The translations under genes were made by a program, and so were the position numbers. Source: GCA-2861595 sp035525365 (GTDB lineage Bacteria > Actinomycetota > Acidimicrobiia > Acidimicrobiales > GCA-2861595). From it: DNA of 64,000 nt. Below the pieces are notes generated by a model that was not told the origin of the DNA, did no database searches, and saw nothing but the letters and a program-made list of their open reading frames with translations. Positions 48,051 through 56,461 of this stretch are shown here, in pieces (position 1 is the first letter of the stretch; the number at the start of each line of letters is the position of its first letter). Location of the stretch: the NCBI GenBank assembly GCA_035525365.1, contig DATLEK010000076.1:23384-87383 (forward strand), in the 5' to 3' direction.

Positions 48051-49762
48051 ATCCGCTCCCGGCCGACTCCACCACGTTCGCCGACCTCGGTCTGGGCCCC
48101 GAGCTCCTCCAGGCACTGACCGCCCTGGGGTACGAGGAGCCCACCCCGATCCAGAGGGAGGCCATCCCTCCGCTCATAGAGGGCCGTGACCTGTTGGGCC
48201 AGGCTGCCACCGGCACCGGCAAGACGGCGGCGTTCGCCCTGCCCGTCCTGCAGCGGATGAGGAAGGGCGAGAGGGGGCCCGAGCCCATGGCCCTAGTGCT
48301 CGTACCCACCCGAGAACTGGCCGTGCAGGTCTCCGAGGCCGTGCATCGCTACGGTCGCCATCTCTCGGCGCGGGTGCTGCCCATCTACGGCGGCCAGCCC
48401 ATAGTCCGCCAGCTCCGGTCACTGGAGCGGGGTGTCGACGTGGTCGTGGCCACCCCGGGGCGCGCCCTCGACCACATCAGCCGCAAGACGTTGCGTCTGG
48501 AGGGCCTCGAGATGATCGTGCTCGACGAGGCCGACGAGATGCTCGACATGGGTTTCGCCGAGGACATCGAGGCCATCCTCGAAGAGGCCCCTTCGTCGCG
48601 CCAGACGGTGCTGTTCTCGGCCACCATGCCAGGGCGCATCGACGCCATCGCCCGCCGTCACCTGAACGACCCGATCCGCATCGAGCTGGGCCGGGCCACC
48701 GTCCCCGCCGGCGAAGCGCCCCTCGTCCGCCAGAGCGCCTATATCGTGCCCCGGGCCCACAAACCGGCGGCCCTCGGGCGGGTGCTCGACGTGGAGTCGC
48801 CCACCGCGGCCATCATCTTCTGCCGCACCCGTGAGGAGGTCGACGTGCTGACCGAGACCCTGAACGGGCGGGGCTACCGGGCCGAGGCTCTTCACGGCGG
48901 CATGACCCAGGAGCAGCGGGAGCGGGTGATGGGCCGTCTGCGCAGCGGCACCGCCGATCTTCTCGTGGCCACCGACGTGGCCGCCCGCGGTCTCGACATC
49001 GACCAGCTCACCCACGTCGTCAACTACAACGTTCCCGCCGCTCCCGACGCCTACGTCCACCGCATCGGCCGCGTGGGCCGGGCCGGTCGCGAGGGTGCCG
49101 CCATCACCCTGGCCGAGCCCAGGGAGCACCGCATGCTCAAGACCATCGAGCGGGTGACGAAGCAGAAGATCTCCATCGAGAAGGTGCCGACGGTGGCGGA
49201 CCTGCGGGCCCGCCGGCTGGAGCTGACCCGGGCCGCCCTGCACGAGAGCATCCTGGCCGACGACCTCGACCATTACCGGGTGGTGGTGGACACCCTCACC
49301 GACGAGTTCGACGTGATGGAGGTGGCTCTCGCCGCCGTGAAACTGGCCCATGAGGCGGGTGGCGCCACCGGCGAGGAGGAGGAGATCCCGAGCCCGCAGA
49401 TCCCGCCGGAGAAGGGGCCCAACGACCGCAAGACCTACGGGTCGCAAGGATCGCCGGCTCGCGGTCGACCGCAGGCCGGGGCAGGCGACAAGGGCCGCCG
49501 GCGCCCGCCCGCCGGCGCCATGACCCGGCTGTGGGTCGGGGCCGGGCGCGGCGCCGGCATCCGTCCCGCCGACCTGGTGGGCGCCATCGCCAACGAGGCC
49601 GGCCTCAAGGGGCGCGACATCGGTGCCATCGAGATCACCGAGAACTTCTCGCTGGTCGAGGTGCCGGAAACGGCTGCCGACGCGGTGATCGCCGCCCTCA
49701 AGAACAGCACCATCAAGGGAAAGCGGGCCACCGTCCGCCGCGACCGCGACAAGTCCCGCTGA
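48047..49762 (+). CDS. DEAD-box RNA helicase with C-terminal RNA-binding domain (DeaD/CsdA-like)
   Basis: A 571-aa RNA helicase. Core motifs: AATGTGKTAAF, PTRELAVQ, TPGRALDH, LDEADEMLDMGF, SATMP, TDVAARGLDIDQ and HRIGRVGRAGREG. After a linker rich in Gly, Arg and Pro, the last roughly 75 residues (MTRLWVGAGRGAGIRPADLV, ENFSLVEVP, IKGKRATVRRD) form a DbpA/CsdA RNA-binding domain, which directs such helicases to structured rRNA or mRNA. It is the fourth gene of the recCBD operon through an ATGA overlap, an unusual coupling of RNA helicase and recombination nuclease. Confidence 0.93.
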   Translation: MNPLPADSTTFADLGLGPELLQALTALGYEEPTPIQREAIPPLIEGRDLLGQAATGTGKTAAFALPVLQRMRKGERGPEPMALVLVPTRELAVQVSEAVHRYGRHLSARVLPIYGGQPIVRQLRSLERGVDVVVATPGRALDHISRKTLRLEGLEMIVLDEADEMLDMGFAEDIEAILEEAPSSRQTVLFSATMPGRIDAIARRHLNDPIRIELGRATVPAGEAPLVRQSAYIVPRAHKPAALGRVLDVESPTAAIIFCRTREEVDVLTETLNGRGYRAEALHGGMTQEQRERVMGRLRSGTADLLVATDVAARGLDIDQLTHVVNYNVPAAPDAYVHRIGRVGRAGREGAAITLAEPREHRMLKTIERVTKQKISIEKVPTVADLRARRLELTRAALHESILADDLDHYRVVVDTLTDEFDVMEVALAAVKLAHEAGGATGEEEEIPSPQIPPEKGPNDRKTYGSQGSPARGRPQAGAGDKGRRRPPAGAMTRLWVGAGRGAGIRPADLVGAIANEAGLKGRDIGAIEITENFSLVEVPETAADAVIAALKNSTIKGKRATVRRDRDKSR

Positions 49763-49797
49763 CCGGCGGCCCCCCCGCCCCCACCACCCTCCTCACG

Positions 49798-49842
49798 TTG
49801 CGAGTACATAGCGGGCCGTTTCCGCCCCCTATGTACTCGCAA
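49798..49842. repeat. Perfect 14-bp inverted repeat between convergent genes
   Basis: TTGCGAGTACATAG (49798-49811) and its exact reverse complement (49829-49842) flank a 17-nt GC-rich loop. It lies after deaD and before the end of the convergent GNAT gene. There is no T tract, so it is not a classical terminator; bidirectional termination, a protein site or a dispersed repeat are possible. C- and G-runs border it on both sides. Confidence 0.75.
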
Positions 49843-49883
49843 GCGCCGGCGGGGGGGTGGGTCGGGGCGTGAGGGTGGACTGG

Positions 49884-51008
49884 TCAGACGAGGGCGATCT
49901 CGTGGTGCATGGGGCGATCGTCCAACGCCGGCCCTTGCCGTTCACCCGAGAGAGTGGCCTTAAAGGCCCATACATCGGTGGGCTGGGCCAGCAGACCGGA
50001 GCAGGCGCCGGCCAGGGGATCGGTGACGTCGAGGCCGATGGTGAAGAACGAGTAGCCCCGGCCCCGCAGCTCGTTGTAGCCATGCACCAGCAGCGAGCGC
50101 AGCACGCCAGGCTGGTCGGACGGTACGCAGACGTTCACCGCGGTGAGGTAGCGGAGGCCGCCGCCGGCCGGGGGTAGGCGGCTGGCGCCGAAGGCAGGTG
50201 CCACCGCGTTGAACCCGAGGCGGAAGCCGGCCAGCCCGCGGGAGTACGAGGTCACCCGTAGCTGCTTGAGCGGCTCCTGGTCCCACAGCCCCATGAAGCC
50301 GGCGAGACGGCCGTCGCCCCGCCGGGCGAGAAGGTACGACGACAGCTCCAGCGCCGGCGCCGCGCCTATCCACGAGCCGAGCGACGCCGCGTCGTGGACA
50401 GGGGCGAACTGGCGGGCCGGCGCCACCTCCTGCCAGAGAGCGGCCATCTCCTCCAGGTCGGCCTCGCCGGCGCGGGTGACCCGCAGTTCCGACTTCGGTG
50501 GTCGCCGCCGCCACAGCAGGCTGATGGAGAACGAGCGGATGGTGGCGAACCGGTGGAGGTGGGGCAGGCCCCGTTCGCCGGCCAGCCGGCGCTGCATCGA
50601 GCGGTTGCCGGCCAGAACGGTGGCCAGGGTGGTCACGTCGTCACCGCCCCTCGCCCGGCACAGGTCGCGGGCGTAGACGCTCAGGGCGTCGGCTGCACCC
50701 GTCCCCCGATGGTCGGGGTGCACCTTGAGGTCGCCCACGTACATGGTGGTGGTCGGCTCGCCGTGCAGGAAGACCCGCCTCCCGGCCACGGCGATGCAGC
50801 CGATCGGCGTGCCGCTGGGGCCGTCCACCACTCCCACCTCGAAGTGGTCGCCCTCCAGGCGATTGAGGGCGAAAAAGTCGGGAGCCCGGTCCATGCAGAG
50901 CCCGATGTCGCCCTCCATGGGGCAGGCGGCGGTGAGGGCGAGGAGCGCATCGTTGTCAGCCGGCGTGGCCGGTCGGACAGCAGGGCCCGGGACCGGAAGG
51001 GCACCCAC
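49884..51008 (-). CDS. GNAT family acyltransferase
   Basis: A 374-aa protein with a GNAT domain in the N-terminal half (VRPATPADNDALLALTAACP; acetyl-CoA loop VGDLKVHPDHRGTGAADAL) and a second, more diverged GNAT-like half (LRVTRAGEADLEEMAALWQE, VHGYNELRGRGYSFF), as in tandem GNAT proteins. GTG 51008 is the first start after the stop of the upstream btaA-like gene, 13 nt away, and sits just before the GNAT fold. The open frame upstream of it is antisense or shadow sequence. The acceptor is unknown; the operon context suggests a lipid head group or an envelope substrate. Confidence 0.78.
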   Translation of the reverse strand: MGALPVPGPAVRPATPADNDALLALTAACPMEGDIGLCMDRAPDFFALNRLEGDHFEVGVVDGPSGTPIGCIAVAGRRVFLHGEPTTTMYVGDLKVHPDHRGTGAADALSVYARDLCRARGGDDVTTLATVLAGNRSMQRRLAGERGLPHLHRFATIRSFSISLLWRRRPPKSELRVTRAGEADLEEMAALWQEVAPARQFAPVHDAASLGSWIGAAPALELSSYLLARRGDGRLAGFMGLWDQEPLKQLRVTSYSRGLAGFRLGFNAVAPAFGASRLPPAGGGLRYLTAVNVCVPSDQPGVLRSLLVHGYNELRGRGYSFFTIGLDVTDPLAGACSGLLAQPTDVWAFKATLSGERQGPALDDRPMHHEIALV

Positions 51009-51021
51009 GAGCGGCCGGAAC

Positions 51022-52170
51022 TCAGTCCTCGGGCCGGACGATGGTGCACACGGCGACCCGCCTCTGCACACCACTGCGGTCGGCGGCGATGAGCTTCTCC
51101 CCGCAGGCCCGGTCCTCCACGACGACCTCCTGCCATCTCGGCGGTACCTCGGTCCAGCCCACGAAGTTGCGGAACAGCAGCCGTGCTCCGGGTGCCGCCG
51201 TGCGGACGATCTCGGCGAGCAGCTCGTCCAGTTGGCCAGCGTCGAGCCACTCACAGATGTTGGAGAGGGTGAAGGCGTTGATGCTGCCGCCGGGACAGGT
51301 GCGCAGGTACTCCAGGTACGAGCCGTCCACGAGAGTCAGCCGGTCGACTGCCCTGCCGGCCGCGCCGGCGCCGGTCGACTGTAGATACGGGGGCAGGCCG
51401 TTGGGCTCGTCTTGGGGGTATGAGCCGGTGAGCATGTGGTGGACGAAGTAGTTGTCGGCGATTGGAACCTCGGTCAGGACGTGCTCCATGAGCCCGTGAA
51501 AGTGGTCAGGAAAGCTCGGGTTGTCGACGTTGCGGAAGAAGGCAGGGTCATAGGTACGGCGGAAGACGGCCCGGTTGAGCAAAACCTTGAACAAAAGCCG
51601 CCAGCGGCGGTTGTTCCACTCCCGCTCGTAAAGCTGGTTCTGCTCGGACAGGGAGCGGCAGGCCAGCAGCCGGCGGATGCGGGAGGGGCGGTGGATGGCG
51701 AAGCGGATGACGGCGACGATGACCCCGATGAAGCGCTCGCTCACGCCGGCGCCCAACACCCCGCCGGCGATGTTGGACCGCCGGTCGTCCCAGTAGGCGG
51801 AGGCGAAGGACGAGATGTGATTGCGCAGTTCGTCGTAGGTGGCCAGCCGCCAGGACGAGGTGGTTTCGGATCCACCGAGGAAGGCGACTACCTCGTTCGG
51901 GTCGAGCTGCGCGAGAGCGGCCGCCTTCAGCTCCACCAGATGGTTCTGCGTCGCGTTCAGGTCCACCGCCACCACCCGGCCGGCGCCGGCAGCCAGGAGT
52001 GACAGCGCGGTGCAGCCACCCGAGCTGACGACCACGACGGTGTCAGTGGTCTGGACATCGAGGGCCTCCAGCTCGATGCAGGGGTCCTCCCGTACCTGGG
52101 CGAAGAACAGGCGGTCCTCCCGCGCCTCGGCCAGGGTGAGGCGCGTGGGAGAGCCGTCCGCCGGAGACAT
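51022..52170 (-). CDS. DUF3419 / BtaA-like S-adenosylmethionine:diacylglycerol 3-amino-3-carboxypropyltransferase
   Basis: A 382-aa protein of the DUF3419 family, whose characterised member BtaA transfers the aminocarboxypropyl group of SAM to diacylglycerol, the first step of betaine lipid (DGTS) synthesis. Seen: REDPCIELEALDVQTTDTVV, then VVSSGGCTALSLLAAG (SAM-binding glycine loop) and VAVDLNATQNHLVELK, and a C-terminal Rossmann part (RLTLVDGSYLEYLRTC, INAFTLSNICEWLD, GARLLFRNFVG). ATG 52170 is the likely start. The usual partner BtaB methyltransferase is absent; a GNAT gene follows instead. Betaine-lipid formation is therefore unproven. Confidence 0.82.
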   Translation of the reverse strand: MSPADGSPTRLTLAEAREDRLFFAQVREDPCIELEALDVQTTDTVVVVSSGGCTALSLLAAGAGRVVAVDLNATQNHLVELKAAALAQLDPNEVVAFLGGSETTSSWRLATYDELRNHISSFASAYWDDRRSNIAGGVLGAGVSERFIGVIVAVIRFAIHRPSRIRRLLACRSLSEQNQLYEREWNNRRWRLLFKVLLNRAVFRRTYDPAFFRNVDNPSFPDHFHGLMEHVLTEVPIADNYFVHHMLTGSYPQDEPNGLPPYLQSTGAGAAGRAVDRLTLVDGSYLEYLRTCPGGSINAFTLSNICEWLDAGQLDELLAEIVRTAAPGARLLFRNFVGWTEVPPRWQEVVVEDRACGEKLIAADRSGVQRRVAVCTIVRPED

Positions 52171-52204
52171 CAGTGGGTGGCTGGCGGCCAAGAGACGGCC
52201 GGCG

Positions 52205-52582
52205 TCACCCTCGGGTCGTCTCGAGGAGCTGGACCAGTCGTTCGGCCACCCGGCCCATGTCGTGCTTCTCGATGAAAACATCGGCGCCGGCCGCGAACGC
52301 CTGCCTCTCCGCTGCTCGTGCGTCCCGGGACGACAGCATGACGATCCATGCGTTCGGAACCTCTTGGCGAATCTTCGCCGCCGCCGTCAGTCCGTCCATC
52401 TCGGGCATCATCAGGTCCAGTAGGACGACATCGGGCTGGTGCAGCGCGGCCAAGCCGACCGCCTGGTGCCCGTCGGCCGCCTCGTCGACGATCTCGAACC
52501 GGTCGTCGCCGCCGAGGAACGACCGCATGACCGAGCGGAACTCGGCCTCCTCGTCCACCAACAGAACCCTGATCGCGCCCAC
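52205..52582 (-). CDS. Single-domain response regulator (CheY-like receiver)
   Basis: A 125-aa receiver with no output domain. The acidic pocket is D10/E11, phospho-acceptor D56 (VVLLDLMMPEMDG), a switch Ser in VMLSSRD and the conserved Lys in IEKHD. The GTG start has GGAGG upstream. It precedes the btaA-like gene by 34 nt on the same strand, so it may be co-transcribed with the lipid genes. No cognate kinase is adjacent. Confidence 0.9.
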   Translation of the reverse strand: MGAIRVLLVDEEAEFRSVMRSFLGGDDRFEIVDEAADGHQAVGLAALHQPDVVLLDLMMPEMDGLTAAAKIRQEVPNAWIVMLSSRDARAAERQAFAAGADVFIEKHDMGRVAERLVQLLETTRG

Positions 52583-52621
52583 CTGCCACCTCCAAGTTCC
52601 AACCGCGATGATAGAGCGACT

Positions 52622-52695
52622 GCCGTCGCCCGGACGGCCATGTTCCCTGGCTCCGGCCGCCTACCTGTGCCCCGGAGCTCGTTGAGCCTTTTTTT
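52622..52695 (+). ncRNA. Candidate small RNA or orphan terminator (plus strand)
   Basis: GCCGTC-GCCCG-GACGGC (52622-52638), then GCTCCGG-N15-CCGGAGC (52650-52678), then GCTC-GTT-GAGC and a run of seven T (52689-52695). Two hairpins followed by a T tract look like a small RNA ending in an intrinsic terminator, in a gap flanked by minus-strand genes. No upstream plus-strand gene needs a terminator here. No strong promoter was seen. Confidence 0.35.
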
Positions 52696-52707
52696 AGATG
52701 GGCATCC

Positions 52708-53019
52708 TCAGCGGCGGGTGATGCGCCGGCGGGCCGATCGGGCCGTTCCCTTGGCGCCCTTGGCCGCCCGATCGACCCCACCCCTGGCCACATCGGCCGC
52801 CCGGGACGCCGTGCGCTTGGTGCGCTCCAGCGCCGCCGCCGCCCATGCGTACTCCGTGCCGAGGATGGCGAAGCCGATCGCCACCACCAGTATCCCGGGC
52901 CCGGGCAGAACCAGCATGGCCAGCCCGCCGAGCACGAATGCCCCGCCGACCACGGTTATGGCAATGCGCTTGGAGCTCCGCCCGATGAAGCGGACGATCT
53001 CTCCCGGACTGGCGGCCAT
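52708..53019 (-). CDS. PGPGW-motif transmembrane protein (TIGR02611-like)
   Basis: A 103-aa protein with one or two hydrophobic segments (ITVVGGAFVLGGLAMLVL, ILVVAIGFAILGTEYAW) joined by the conserved LPGPG turn, and a basic C-terminal tail ending RRRITRR. The family is widespread in actinobacteria without a known role. TACAGT lies 6 nt before the ATG, suggesting a leaderless mRNA; the gene is divergent from the biosynthetic cluster with a gap of only 32 bp. Confidence 0.78.
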   Translation of the reverse strand: MAASPGEIVRFIGRSSKRIAITVVGGAFVLGGLAMLVLPGPGILVVAIGFAILGTEYAWAAAALERTKRTASRAADVARGGVDRAAKGAKGTARSARRRITRR

Positions 53020-53025
53020 GGCTCA

Positions 53026-53031
53026 ACTGTA
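53026..53031 (-). promoter_or_regulatory. Putative -10 (TACAGT) of a leaderless transcript
   Basis: Minus-strand TACAGT, then 6 nt, then the ATG (53019) of the PGPGW protein gene. No Shine-Dalgarno sequence lies between. Confidence 0.4.
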
Positions 53032-53051
53032 GAGGTGGGAGGCCGGCGCCC

Positions 53052-54638
53052 ATGAGTAGGCACACTGTCGAGGTGCTGCAGCGACCGGCCCACTCGGGCC
53101 AGTTCCTAAACGCCCTTCTCCACGCCGGCGAGGGGAAGGAGTCCGTCGTGGCCGCCGCCACCCGGACCAGTGCCGGGTGGGATCACCTCACCTACGGGGA
53201 GCTGGGCCGGTGCGTCGATCGGGTGGCCGCCGGGTTGCGGGCGCAGGGGGTGAAGCCGGGCGACCGGGTGGTGCTGGCCGGCGAGCCAGGGGGCGTCTGG
53301 TTGTCCGTCCTCTTCGGAGCCCTCCGTTGCGGCGCGGTGGCCGTCCCACTGGATCCCGCGCTGACGCCATCGGAGATGGAGCCGATGGTGGCCAGGAGCG
53401 AGCCGAGGGTGGTCCTGGGCCCGGCGGAGATGGTTGATCTGGCCGAAGTCAGCGGTCCCCGAGCAACCCGCGCCCTCGAAACGCCGGATGACTCTGCCCC
53501 CGACCGCCACACCACGGGCGGCGGGTCGGCGCCGCCCGATGATCCTCCGCTGACCCAGACAATGGCGGCCGTGCGATCACCGGACGACCCTGCGCTGATC
53601 GTGTGGACCTCGGGGACCACGGGTGCCCCGAAAGGCGTCACCCTCACCTTCGCCAACATCGCCTACAGCGTGGAGCAGGTGCTGGCCGGCCAAAAGCCCA
53701 GCCCCGACGATCGGTGGCTGTCGGTTCTTCCCGCCCACCACCTGCTCGAGCTCTGCTGCGGTCTGCTGCCGGCGCTGGCTTCTGGCGGGAGTGTGTGGTT
53801 CGCCCGCACGCTGATGCCCAAGGAGATCGCGTCAATCGTCCGCGAGCAGGGCATCACCAAGATGGTGGCCGTCCCGCTCCTCCTGCGGATCCTGCAGCCG
53901 GCGCTGAAGGGATCCGGGCTCGGGACCGTCTACTGCGGTGGCGCCCCGCTCGATCCCGCTGTCGTCGAGCGCTACGCGGCGATGGGGATCGCCGTTCACC
54001 CGGGTTACGGGCTGACCGAGGTCGCCCCCACCGTCTCCATGAACACGCCGGAGCACAACCGGGCCGGCTCGGTCGGCCGCCCGCTGGCCGGCACCGATAT
54101 CCGGATCGCCACCGAAGGCAGTGCCGCCGACGGGGAGATCCTCGTACGCTCTCCAGCGGTGATGCTGCGGTACTGGGAGGACGAGGCCCTCACCGTCGCC
54201 GCCGTCGACGCAGAAGGCTGGCTGCACACCGGCGACCTCGGGCATGTCGACGAGGACGGCTACCTCTTCGTGACCGGACGATGCAAGCGCCTGGTGGTGC
54301 TGGAGAGCGGGAAGAAGGTGCAGCCCGAGGAGGTCGAAGGCGCCCTGGCCGCCGGTGGTCGCTTCTCCGAGGTCTGCGCCGTCGGCGTTCGGGTGGACGG
54401 CAAGGCCGAGCAGGTGTGCGCTGTCGTGGTCCCCACTCCGGCCATGGCGGCCGGGCATCCCGACGCCGCCGGCCTGCACGAGGCGGCGGTGGTCGAGGTG
54501 GCCCGCCTCACCTCTTCGCTCAGTGGCTACAAGCGGCCCACCGTCGTCAAGGTCCACCACGGCGCCTTTCCGCTGACCCAGAAGGGCGCCCCCCGCCACA
54601 CCGAGGTGGCCAGAATGGTGGAGGAGGGAAATCTTTGA
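53052..54638 (+). CDS. AMP-dependent acyl/aryl ligase (ANL superfamily), cluster gene 1
   Basis: A 528-aa adenylating enzyme that activates a carboxylic acid as acyl-AMP and loads CoA or a carrier protein. ANL motifs: TSGTTGAPKG (about residues 186-195), GGAPLDPAVVERY, HPGYGLTEVAPTVS, GWLHTGDLGHVDEDGYLFVTG, and the C-terminal hinge with GKKVQPEEVEGAL and catalytic Lys in KGAPRHTEVARM. The residues before the core (SRHTVEVLQRPAHSGQFLNA) are unusual. GGGAGG stands upstream of the ATG. It opens the biosynthetic operon and ends in a TTGA overlap with the KAS III gene. The acid substrate is not predictable. Confidence 0.9.
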   Translation: MSRHTVEVLQRPAHSGQFLNALLHAGEGKESVVAAATRTSAGWDHLTYGELGRCVDRVAAGLRAQGVKPGDRVVLAGEPGGVWLSVLFGALRCGAVAVPLDPALTPSEMEPMVARSEPRVVLGPAEMVDLAEVSGPRATRALETPDDSAPDRHTTGGGSAPPDDPPLTQTMAAVRSPDDPALIVWTSGTTGAPKGVTLTFANIAYSVEQVLAGQKPSPDDRWLSVLPAHHLLELCCGLLPALASGGSVWFARTLMPKEIASIVREQGITKMVAVPLLLRILQPALKGSGLGTVYCGGAPLDPAVVERYAAMGIAVHPGYGLTEVAPTVSMNTPEHNRAGSVGRPLAGTDIRIATEGSAADGEILVRSPAVMLRYWEDEALTVAAVDAEGWLHTGDLGHVDEDGYLFVTGRCKRLVVLESGKKVQPEEVEGALAAGGRFSEVCAVGVRVDGKAEQVCAVVVPTPAMAAGHPDAAGLHEAAVVEVARLTSSLSGYKRPTVVKVHHGAFPLTQKGAPRHTEVARMVEEGNL

Positions 54639-55591
54639 CGGCCGAGGCCTGCTACGTCGCCGACTTCGCCTTCGCCCTCGGCAGCCAGAAGCTGACGGTG
54701 GAGCAGAGCGTGGAGGCCGGCCGAACCCGCACCGGCGCCGCCGATCTCCTGGAAGCCGGCTTCCGGTTCCACCACGTCTGCGACGAGGGGGAGACGGCCT
54801 ACGACCTGGCCGAGGCGACCGTGCGGGGGATGGGCGGCGCCGTGGCCGGTGCCGGTGCCCTGATCTACGCCACCTGCATTCCCCTCAACGCCAACATGGC
54901 CGAGGCGGGGCGGTTCGAGAAGAGCGGTGACGTCAAGGACCTGATGGACTACCCGGCCAGTCGCCTCCAGGCCGCCCTGGGCCTCGACGGCGCCATCGTC
55001 ATCGGCCTCAACCAGCAGGCGTGCACGAGCATGCTGGGCTCGGTGCGCCTGGCCGGTGCGCTCCTGTCCTCCGAGCCCGAAATGCAGAAGGTGATCTGCC
55101 TCACCGCTGACCGCTTCCCGCCAGGCGCCAGCTACGAGCAGGCCTACAGCCTCATCTCCGACGGTGCCGCCGCGTGCACGGTCACCCGCCAACCCGCCGG
55201 CTACCGCCTCGTGGCTGCCCACCACATTACCAACGGGGCCATGGTCTCGGCCGACGACGACGAGACCGTGGGCGCCTACTTCTCCTACACCCACCGCCTG
55301 ATCACCGAGCTTCTGGCCAAGGCGGGACTGTCAACCGGCGACGTCGACTGGGTCGTCCCCCAGAACACGAACGTGAAGGCGTGGCGGATCCTCTCCCGTC
55401 TGTTGCGCATCGACGAGGACCGCGTCTTCTGCGCTTCGCTCCCCGACGTGGCCCATGTCATCAGCGGTGACAACGTCGTCAACATGGCCTATCTCGATGA
55501 GCGGGAGGTCGTACAACCGGGCGACAAGGTCCTGCTGGCCATGGCCGGATACGGCATGAACTGGCAGGCTCTCCTCCTGGAGAGGGTGTGA
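54635..55591 (+). CDS. 3-oxoacyl-ACP synthase III-like enzyme, cluster gene 2
   Basis: A 318-aa thiolase-fold condensing enzyme. The nucleophile is C130 (GLNQQACTSMLGSVRLA). At the place where FabH enzymes have the His of the PHQAN motif this protein has VVPQNTNVKAW, with Gln243 instead of His; the third position is met by ISGDN, preceded by H in DVAHV. Loss of the active-site His suggests acyl transfer or a non-decarboxylative reaction rather than normal malonyl-ACP condensation. The TTG start overlaps the ligase stop. It would act on thioesters formed by the ligase or held on one of the two carrier proteins. Confidence 0.85.
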   Translation: MTAEACYVADFAFALGSQKLTVEQSVEAGRTRTGAADLLEAGFRFHHVCDEGETAYDLAEATVRGMGGAVAGAGALIYATCIPLNANMAEAGRFEKSGDVKDLMDYPASRLQAALGLDGAIVIGLNQQACTSMLGSVRLAGALLSSEPEMQKVICLTADRFPPGASYEQAYSLISDGAAACTVTRQPAGYRLVAAHHITNGAMVSADDDETVGAYFSYTHRLITELLAKAGLSTGDVDWVVPQNTNVKAWRILSRLLRIDEDRVFCASLPDVAHVISGDNVVNMAYLDEREVVQPGDKVLLAMAGYGMNWQALLLERV

Positions 55592-55595
55592 CGGG

Positions 55596-56461
55596 GTGAG
55601 CGAGGACCTGGCGACGACAGCGGCACGTCTGGCGGCGTCGTCCCGCAAGAGCTACCAGAATCCCTACGACTCGATTGCCTGGCCGGAAGCAGTGGACCGT
55701 TGCCGATGGTTCACCAGCCCGGAGCTGATCTCGATCTTCGCCACGCCGCTATGGGATGGCCTCGACGAGAAGGCACGACGGGAGCTGAGCTTCTGGGAGC
55801 GGTGAACTTCTACAGTCTCAACATCCACGGCGAGAAGGCCCTCATCGAGGGTCTGGCCGTCCGCCTCTATGTCCCCGCCCTCGAGGAGGTCTCCGAGTAC
55901 CTGCACCACTTCCTCGACGAGGAGAACAAGCACAGCATCTGGTTCGGGACCTTCTGCATGCGCTACGCCGGCCGGATCTACCCGGACCGCAAGGTCAGCT
56001 TTCCCCGGGAGTACGCCGAGGGGGAGGAGGACCTGCTCTTCTTCGCCAAGGTGGCCATCTTCGAGGAGATCGTCGACCGCTACAACGTGGTGATGGGGCG
56101 TGACGAGCGGCTCGTCCCGCTGGCTCGCCAGATAAACGCCAACCACCATGCCGAGGAGACCCGGCACCTGGTGTTCGGCCGGCGGATCGTGGAGCACCTG
56201 TGGCAGCGCCACTCGCCGGGCTGGACGGCGGAGACCGTCGCGGGAGTACGCGGGTACCTCGCTCATTACCTGGAGGCCACCTGGCGGGAGTACTACAACC
56301 CTGACGTGTACCGCGACGCCGGCCTGGCCGATCCCTACGGCACGGCCCGCCAGGCGTGGGACCACCCCGCAGCCGTAGCCCATCGCCAGAGCCTCAGCCG
56401 GACATGCCTGCGTTTCCTCACCGCCGCCGGCGTCCTCGAGGAGGAGGGGGCCAAGGCGTGA
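55596..56461 (+). pseudogene. AurF-like diiron N-oxygenase, split by a one-base frameshift, cluster gene 3
   Basis: The first frame (GTG 55596 to stop 55805) reads SYQNPYDSIAWPEAVDRCRW, TSPELISIFATPLWDGLDEK and SFWE, then stops. The second frame continues without a gap as AVNFYSLNIHGEKALIEGLA to 56461. Adding one G near 55799 (GAG-GCG-GTG-AAC) joins them into a 288-aa protein. Diiron ligands of an AurF-type oxygenase are present: E in GEKALIEGL, ENKH, EEIVDRY and EETRH. AurF enzymes oxidise an amine to a nitro or hydroxylamine group. It is active only if the frameshift is a sequencing error or is bypassed. Confidence 0.8.

Noticed and set aside
53603..54634. KAS III start far upstream in the ligase gene
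   Set aside because: The frame is open but codes for an Arg/Pro-rich shadow; homology starts at the TTG at 54635 overlapping the ligase stop.
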